Shown here piece by piece: positions 15,712-19,716 of a stretch of DNA of 19,716 bases. The translations under genes and the position numbers were made by a program. The stretch comes from JAMOAW01 sp039908535. Its GTDB lineage: Bacteria > Pseudomonadota > Magnetococcia > Magnetococcales > JADFZT01. How positions within the stretch are numbered: position 1 is the stretch's first letter; every line of letters starts with the position of its first letter. Under the pieces are notes generated by a model. The model searched no databases, was not told the origin of the DNA, and worked only from the letters and a program-made list of their open reading frames with translations. The DNA is taken from the NCBI GenBank assembly GCA_039908535.1, contig JAMOAW010000046.1, positions 1-19,716 on the forward strand, in the 5' to 3' direction.

Positions 15712-17571
15712 TTACGGTGGACCCATGCTCCAAACAAAAAAGAGGAGAACATTTAAAATTTGTTCTCCATGCTGGGCCTGTTTGTGCCGATGGGTGTTCC
15801 AAAGGGTACGCAGTTCCTCTTCATGAAAAAGTCCTGGATGACGTCGCAGTCCCTCTTCTAAAATATTTTCTACTTGGCTTGCATGTTGGCGTAACCAAAA
15901 ATCTATAGGAAATATAAAAACTTGTTTTGGACGGTCGGTTAACTCTTTGGGCAGACGGGTTGCCAACGACCGGCGTAATACCTGTTTAGAACGGGTAACT
16001 CCTAAATGGATATGGGCTGGAATAGTAAGAGCTAAATCCACGATTTCTCGGTCTAGGAATGGCAAACGGGTCTCTAAAGAACAGGCCATACTGGCGCGGT
16101 CTATGTTGACCAACAGGTGATCTGGAAGCCAATGGTTGAGATCTTGATGCAATAAAGCGGTCAATAAACCGTTTTTTTCTAAAAAGGGTAACGTGTTTGG
16201 TTCGGGGATAAAAGGAAGTTGCAACAGCTCAAATAGGTGGTGAGGCGTATAGGTTTGAAACTGGGCGGCGTATTCTTGCTCTAGATCAGAGGAGAGCAAA
16301 GAGAGATGACGGGCCATGTTATAAAACATGTTTTTTTGTTGGTCTGGAATTGCTTGCCATTGGGCGGTTTTCTCTAAACCACGAATCAACAAGCGGCGTA
16401 TTGCGGGTGGAATGAGTACGAACCAGCGTCCAATCAGAGTAGATCGGTAGCGTGGATAACCCGCAAATAGAACATCTGCCCCTTCTCCCGACAGGGCAAC
16501 GGTCACTTGGGAGCGGGTTTGACGGGCCAAATGTAAGGTAGAAAACATGGTTGGATCAGAAAATGGTTGATCAAACGTGTTATGCCAGAGGGTGACAAGG
16601 TCGTTGAAAGCGTATTGAAAGGGAAACACCCGATGCCGGGTGGCGCACAGACGAGAGATGGTGCGGGCATGTGGGGTTTCGTCAAAGGTATCTCCTGAGA
16701 AGCCCAATGAAAAGGTGTTAAACTCTGGGGTTGTTTGGGCGGCTTCGGTTGCGATTAAGCTCGAGTTGATGCCGCCACTTAATAATAAACCGATCGGGAG
16801 ATCACTGACCAAGTGGCGACGAACCACCTGAGGCCAAAGGGCATTGAAAGATTCAACTGCCGTGTCAAGGGTTAGGCGTGGATCGGGTTTGAATTGTGGG
16901 GTCCAATAGTTTTTCTCTTGTCTTTTTCCTTCTGCTTCCCAAATAAGTAAATGGCCGGGTTTGAGTTGCCGAACTCCTTTTTGGATGGTCAGAGGGGCAC
17001 AGATATGGCCTTGGAGCAAAAAAGTTGTTAAGCCTCGGAGGTCAATGGCATAGGGCACCGCTGGATGGGCCGCCACGGCTCGCAGGTCTGAACCAAATAC
17101 CAATTCCGACCCCTCTTGCCAATAATAGAGCGGTTTTTGGCCAAGATGGTCCCGGGCCAGAAAAAGCCGATGGGTGCGGGGATCCCAAATGGCAAAAGCA
17201 AACATGCCGTTGAGTCGATTGACACAGTTGGTACCATATTCCAGATAGGCCCGCAGCAGCACTTCGGTATCGCTGTGGCTGCGAAAAGGTGGGCCGCAAT
17301 TTTCCAGTTCGTTGCGTAAGTCGGTGTGGTTGTAGATCTCCCCATTGTAGACCACAGTCACACCAGTGCGCATATCTCGCAGGGGCTGACTCCCCCCTTC
17401 TTGGTCGATCACCATCAATCGGCGCACCCCTAACACCACACCAGGCAGGCGAAAACGCCCCTCTTCATCTGGTCCACGGGCCACGAGGGTGGCAAGCATG
17501 CGGCCTAGGATCTCTGGATTATCTTTTTCCGTGCCTGCCCAAGGGCCTGCGTATCCAGCAATACCTGCCAC
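15712..17571 (-). CDS. Asparagine-synthetase-like (AsnB family) protein lacking the Cys nucleophile
   Basis: The 619-residue protein has the two-domain layout of glutamine-dependent asparagine synthetases: a class II glutaminase domain (about 1-210) and a PP-loop synthetase domain (about 235-590). The glutamine pocket looks preserved (RGPDEEGRF at 32-40, YNGEIYN at 75-81, SHSDTEVLLRAY from 98). However, the start reads M-A-G-I-A-G, so the essential Cys 2 is Ala (GCA codon). An in-frame stop four codons upstream of the GTG start excludes a longer N-terminus. The synthetase motif SGGxDSS is SGGINSS (Asn 269), and SGEGADE is SGEGADV (Val 367). Conserved tracts such as IDRASMACSLETRLPFLD are kept. 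The gene starts five bases after the GT2 stop. It could use free ammonia, make another amide in a glycoconjugate pathway, or be catalytically altered. The asnB family is certain; asparagine synthesis is not. Confidence 0.9.
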   Translation of the reverse strand: MAGIAGYAGPWAGTEKDNPEILGRMLATLVARGPDEEGRFRLPGVVLGVRRLMVIDQEGGSQPLRDMRTGVTVVYNGEIYNHTDLRNELENCGPPFRSHSDTEVLLRAYLEYGTNCVNRLNGMFAFAIWDPRTHRLFLARDHLGQKPLYYWQEGSELVFGSDLRAVAAHPAVPYAIDLRGLTTFLLQGHICAPLTIQKGVRQLKPGHLLIWEAEGKRQEKNYWTPQFKPDPRLTLDTAVESFNALWPQVVRRHLVSDLPIGLLLSGGINSSLIATEAAQTTPEFNTFSLGFSGDTFDETPHARTISRLCATRHRVFPFQYAFNDLVTLWHNTFDQPFSDPTMFSTLHLARQTRSQVTVALSGEGADVLFAGYPRYRSTLIGRWFVLIPPAIRRLLIRGLEKTAQWQAIPDQQKNMFYNMARHLSLLSSDLEQEYAAQFQTYTPHHLFELLQLPFIPEPNTLPFLEKNGLLTALLHQDLNHWLPDHLLVNIDRASMACSLETRLPFLDREIVDLALTIPAHIHLGVTRSKQVLRRSLATRLPKELTDRPKQVFIFPIDFWLRQHASQVENILEEGLRRHPGLFHEEELRTLWNTHRHKQAQHGEQILNVLLFFVWSMGPP

Positions 17572-17576
17572 TTGGG

Positions 17577-18518
17577 TTAGCTTTCTTTTACGGATGTGAG
17601 GGTGGGTCTCTCGTCGGAGGGGAAGAGTTTGGGGTGCGAGGGGTCATATCCTGGTTGAGAATGACTCAGATGTAGGGTGGTGATTTGTTCCGAGATGAGT
17701 CCCATTAGGAAGGTAAGCAAAGAGCCTGAAAAGAGAATTGCTGGCATGTTGGTAAAGTGCCCACTCTCCAGGTAGACATAGATATAACGACCTAGTCCCA
17801 ACAGAAAAAGCACCAGACTGGCGGGCAGGAAAACCCGCATGGGGGCGTATAGAGTGATGACCTTGAGAATCACCAGAAAAAAGCGCGCCCCATCGGTGGT
17901 TAAGTTTATTTTGCTTTTTCCAATCCTTTTTTTGGCCTCAATAGGGATAAAAATAATGGGGTATCCAGAGCGTAAAAAGGCCATGGTCGATGTGGTGGGA
18001 TAGGAAAAGCCGTTGGGAAGGAGGTAGAGAATATTTCGAAACAGGTCGGTGCGTACGGCGCGGAAACCAGAGGTTAAGTCTGGAATAGGGCGACCGGTGA
18101 GTAGAGAGGCAAATTGGTTAAGAGCGTTATTGCCCAGGCGTCTGGCTAGAGAGGCTTGTGAACTGGGTAGGCGTGCCCCAACTGACATGGTATATCCAAG
18201 GGTGAGAGGGGCCAGGAGACGGTGGATATCGGTGGCGCTGTGTTGGCCATCGGCATCCATAAAGACCACCAGGGCCTCTTTTGCATGGCGCGCACCGGTT
18301 TTGATAGCGGCCCCGTTGCCCATATTGTATGGATGACGAACCACCTTCGCGCCAGATTGTTCGGCTTGGTGACTGGTATCGTCTGTGGAGCCATCGTCTA
18401 TGACCAGGATTTCCGCGTGTGGGTGGGCTTTTTTTAGCTCCATCACAACGGAGCCGATAATTTTCGCCTCGTTGAAGGCAGGGAGAACAATGGAAAAATT
18501 TAGGGAATCCATGGTCAT
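17577..18518 (-). CDS. DPM/GtrB-like family 2 glycosyltransferase with two C-terminal TM helices
   Basis: The 313-residue protein resembles polyprenyl-phosphate sugar transferases. These move a sugar from a nucleotide donor to a lipid carrier at the cytoplasmic face of the inner membrane. It opens with FSIVLPAFNEAKIIGSVV, then VIDDGSTDDT (Asp 41/42), RHPYNMGNGAAIKTG, FMDADGQH (DxD at 88-90), IPDLTSGFRAVR (about 145-156) and FSYPTTSTMAFLRSGYPIIFIPI, all in the order of the DPM1/GtrB family. Two hydrophobic helices follow at about 229-250 and 258-278, the usual number for the bacterial branch. It lies nine bases downstream of the PP0621-like gene and five bases upstream of the AsnB-like gene, so the three form an operon. 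ATGs at 18518 and 18512 are both possible. The sugar is not determinable. Confidence 0.91.
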   Translation of the reverse strand: MTMDSLNFSIVLPAFNEAKIIGSVVMELKKAHPHAEILVIDDGSTDDTSHQAEQSGAKVVRHPYNMGNGAAIKTGARHAKEALVVFMDADGQHSATDIHRLLAPLTLGYTMSVGARLPSSQASLARRLGNNALNQFASLLTGRPIPDLTSGFRAVRTDLFRNILYLLPNGFSYPTTSTMAFLRSGYPIIFIPIEAKKRIGKSKINLTTDGARFFLVILKVITLYAPMRVFLPASLVLFLLGLGRYIYVYLESGHFTNMPAILFSGSLLTFLMGLISEQITTLHLSHSQPGYDPSHPKLFPSDERPTLTSVKES

Positions 18519-18527
18519 GAGAGGAAG

Positions 18528-18782
18528 TTATTGGTCCTGTTGGTGATGTTGTTGCCAATCTGTTAGACACTTTTGGGAACAGAAGAGTTTGTTTTGGTGT
18601 TGAGTGGTACTCTTCTGGGGAATCCAGGTGGTACAATGGCTACATTGAACCAATGGTTGACCAGAATTGTTGTTTGGTGGTTGTGGTGTGGGCTTTGAAT
18701 TCAACTGGGAGGTTACCCGTCGAATAACCTGGTAAACCAGGAGTCCCAATATCACCAAGAGAAGCAGACGGAGGATGCTCAT
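18528..18782 (-). CDS. PP0621-like membrane-anchored zinc-ribbon protein
   Basis: This 84-residue protein has one N-terminal transmembrane helix (MSILRLLLLVILGLLVYQVI). A polar Pro/Asn/Gln linker follows, then a small Cys-rich module QCSHCTTWIP...LFCSQKCLTDW with Cys 47, 50, 68 and 72. The arrangement (short anchor, linker, CxHC, then a second pair of Cys) matches proteins annotated as the PP0621 family, where a bound zinc is likely. No enzymatic function is known to me. An AGGA ribosome site lies seven bases before the ATG. It is the first gene of the operon with the GtrB-like glycosyltransferase and the AsnB-like gene. Confidence 0.8.
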   Translation of the reverse strand: MSILRLLLLVILGLLVYQVIRRVTSQLNSKPTPQPPNNNSGQPLVQCSHCTTWIPQKSTTQHQNKLFCSQKCLTDWQQHHQQDQ

Positions 18783-18917
18783 GGCTATATCCTAGTAAAA
18801 TGAGTTTTCTAAAAAGTCTATTTTTCTATAGTGGCAGAAACTTTAGCCTTTGGACAGGATGGAAATCTTTTTTTTCAATGAATCGTTGATGCTGCCTTTT
18901 TATCCTGATTTTTTTTA

Positions 18918-18942
18918 GAACATGATGCCCTTCGGGCAAAAA
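18918..18942 (+). repeat. 25-bp dispersed repeat, right copy
   Basis: Identical over 25 bases to the minus strand of 11185-11209, and immediately adjacent to the third copy of the CTGGGGG hairpin repeat. It contains the short palindrome TGCCCTTCGGGCA. Confidence 0.75.
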
Positions 18943-18991
18943 GTCAAACGAAAAACCCTGGGGGCAATCCCCCAGACACCTTTTTTCTTTT
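18943..18991 (+). repeat. Dispersed hairpin repeat, copy 3 (terminator-like)
   Basis: GTCAAA, A-rich sequence, the stem-loop CTGGGGGCAATCCCCCAG (18958-18975), then ACACC and a T-rich run. The 18-base core is identical to the copy at 968-985. It separates the PP0621-like operon from the broken NACHT gene. Confidence 0.65.
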
Positions 18992-19004
18992 AATAAATTT
19001 AGCT

Positions 19005-19138
19005 CTCACCCCCAACGTCGAAGCCTCCTGGAGCGATCACTGGAGCGGGTTATTGGAGCGGGGCGAGGCGATTTTGTTGTTGGATGGTCTGGACGAGGTG
19101 GCCGATAACAAATTGCGGGATCGGGTGTTTGCTATAGC
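19005..19138 (+). pseudogene. NACHT ATPase fragment carrying Walker B, inverted relative to the Walker A fragment
   Basis: On the plus strand the frame reads LTPNVEASWSDHWSGLLERG, then EAILLLDGLDEVADNKLRDR and VFAI. ILLLDGLDEV (19071-19100) is the Walker B/'DGLDE' signature of NACHT-family STAND NTPases. It has no start codon with a ribosome site and is preceded by repeat sequence. After about 19138 the similarity ends and the DNA is the antisense of the Walker A fragment. It is best read as an internal piece of the gene whose Walker A half lies on the opposite strand at 19139-19527. Confidence 0.7.
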
Positions 19139-19527
19139 ACTTGAGAGCAACTCTGCCAGTTCAGAAAGTCGTACAAAAAGGGGCGTTTTGGCCTTCTCTT
19201 CCCATTTTAACCCCAAATATCGTTCTCTCCAGGAAAAACCATCGGGACACGATTCCAGCAAAAGATCCTTGCCCAGCATGGCCGCCACCAATTTAAGAAA
19301 GGTGGTCTTGCCCGCGCCGGGTTGGCCTTCGATGAGCAAACGAGGATATTTGGGCAGTAAATCGGCCAGCTCCACCGCCATTTGCCCATCACTGCGCAAG
19401 GGGGTGTATAATTGCTCAATGGGATAATCCTGGAGTGATCGTTCAGGCTCTCTTCATTCTGCTTTTCGCCTTGGTAGTTTTGCTTTTGATCGGCTTGACT
19501 ATATAGGGTTTCGTGTTTGCGCCATCG
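19139..19527 (-). pseudogene. NACHT ATPase fragment carrying Walker A, frameshifted and truncated
   Basis: On the minus strand the frame reads SLQDYPIEQLYTPLRSDG, then RLLIEGQPGAGKTTFLKL (Walker A GQPGAGKTT at about 19301-19327) and KTPLFVRLSELAELL. This is the first half of a NACHT domain, which should continue to Walker B in the same direction. Instead the frame runs into antisense sequence at about 19139. Upstream, protein-like sequence (RWRKHETLYSQADQKQNYQG and on to EESL) lies in a different frame, so there is also a frameshift near 19440, and in-frame stops flank it. NACHT proteins act as signal-responsive ATPases, some in anti-phage defence; this copy is unlikely to be functional. Confidence 0.7.
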
Positions 19528-19583
19528 CTAGCACGATTGACCATTGATTTATTAGATCTTTTATTGTAAATTGCCAAAAAAAT

Positions 19584-19716
19584 TTAATGCGTTATCGCCC
19601 CCTCCTCCCCAAAAAGATCTTGCAAGGAGGTGGCATCCAGAATGCGGGTTGTCCATTTTTCTAAGGTGTTTAAATCGGCCGCCAGAACTTTTGTTTGGAC
19701 CCATTGGGGGAGTTCA
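19584..19716 (-). CDS. C-terminal end of a gene, possibly Rpn/DUF4351-like
   Basis: The last 43 codons of a minus-strand frame enter from the window edge and end at TAA (19584-19586). They read ELPQWVQTKVLAADLNTLEK, then WTTRILDATSLQDLFGEEG and AITH. The 'TLEKWTTRILDATSLQDLF' helix resembles the C-terminal tail often seen in Rpn-type putative transposase/nuclease proteins and in DUF4351-containing proteins. The assignment rests on this short tail and is weak. The remainder lies outside the window. Confidence 0.45.
   Translation of the reverse strand, partial: ELPQWVQTKVLAADLNTLEKWTTRILDATSLQDLFGEEGAITH

Noticed and set aside
19053..19427. 124-codon plus-strand frame as an intact gene
   Set aside because: Only its first ~30 codons (Walker B) are protein-like. 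The rest is the antisense of the Walker A fragment, so it is a chimeric artefact of the inversion.

Overview
The window comes from a Gram-negative proteobacterium. It carries a type I secretion ABC transporter and membrane fusion protein, a Wzz chain-length protein, a PP0621-like zinc-ribbon protein and a proteobacterial AddB-like nuclease. GC content is moderate. There are repeated hairpins built on CTGGGGG/CCCCCAG and a fragmented NACHT ATPase. Together these recall Magnetococcia (magnetotactic cocci) or a related alphaproteobacterial-side lineage, but that placement is an inference with modest confidence. No rRNA, tRNA or CRISPR array was seen.

Layout. Positions 1-840 hold the 5' part of an IS4-type transposase gene on the minus strand, interrupted by an in-frame stop. 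A repeat/terminator-like hairpin follows at 951-998. Positions 1028-10788 form a compact minus-strand block, probably one operon. In transcription order it encodes a very large TPR-GT9-TPR-GT41 (SPINDLY/OGT-like) glycosyltransferase fusion, a PrtD-type type I secretion ATPase/permease, an HlyD-family membrane fusion protein overlapping it by ATGA, and an AddB-like PD-(D/E)XK nuclease. About 740 bp of AT-rich non-coding DNA follows, with promoter-like and hairpin elements. Positions 11525-18782 are a surface-polysaccharide-flavoured block: Wzz (+); a family 2 glycosyltransferase and a double-CDGSH iron-sulfur protein (-); an exported parallel beta-helix protein (+); then a three-gene minus-strand operon of PP0621-like zinc-ribbon membrane protein, DPM/GtrB-like glycosyltransferase and an aberrant asparagine-synthetase-like protein. 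The end of the window (19005-19716) holds broken pieces of a NACHT ATPase gene in opposing orientations and the C-terminal end of another gene.

How the genes may work together. The first operon suggests a glycosyltransferase that modifies a protein handled by the adjacent type I exporter; the secreted substrate is not in the window. The second block looks like part of an exopolysaccharide or glycoconjugate locus (chain-length control, two GT2 enzymes, a carbohydrate-active-looking beta-helix protein and an AsnB-like amide-forming enzyme). It is bracketed by a perfect 25-bp inverted repeat (11185-11209 and 18918-18942). The points most worth a second look are the two-catalytic-domain glycosyltransferase fusion coupled to type I secretion, and the AsnB-like protein that has lost its N-terminal cysteine nucleophile and the Asp of its SGGxDS loop.
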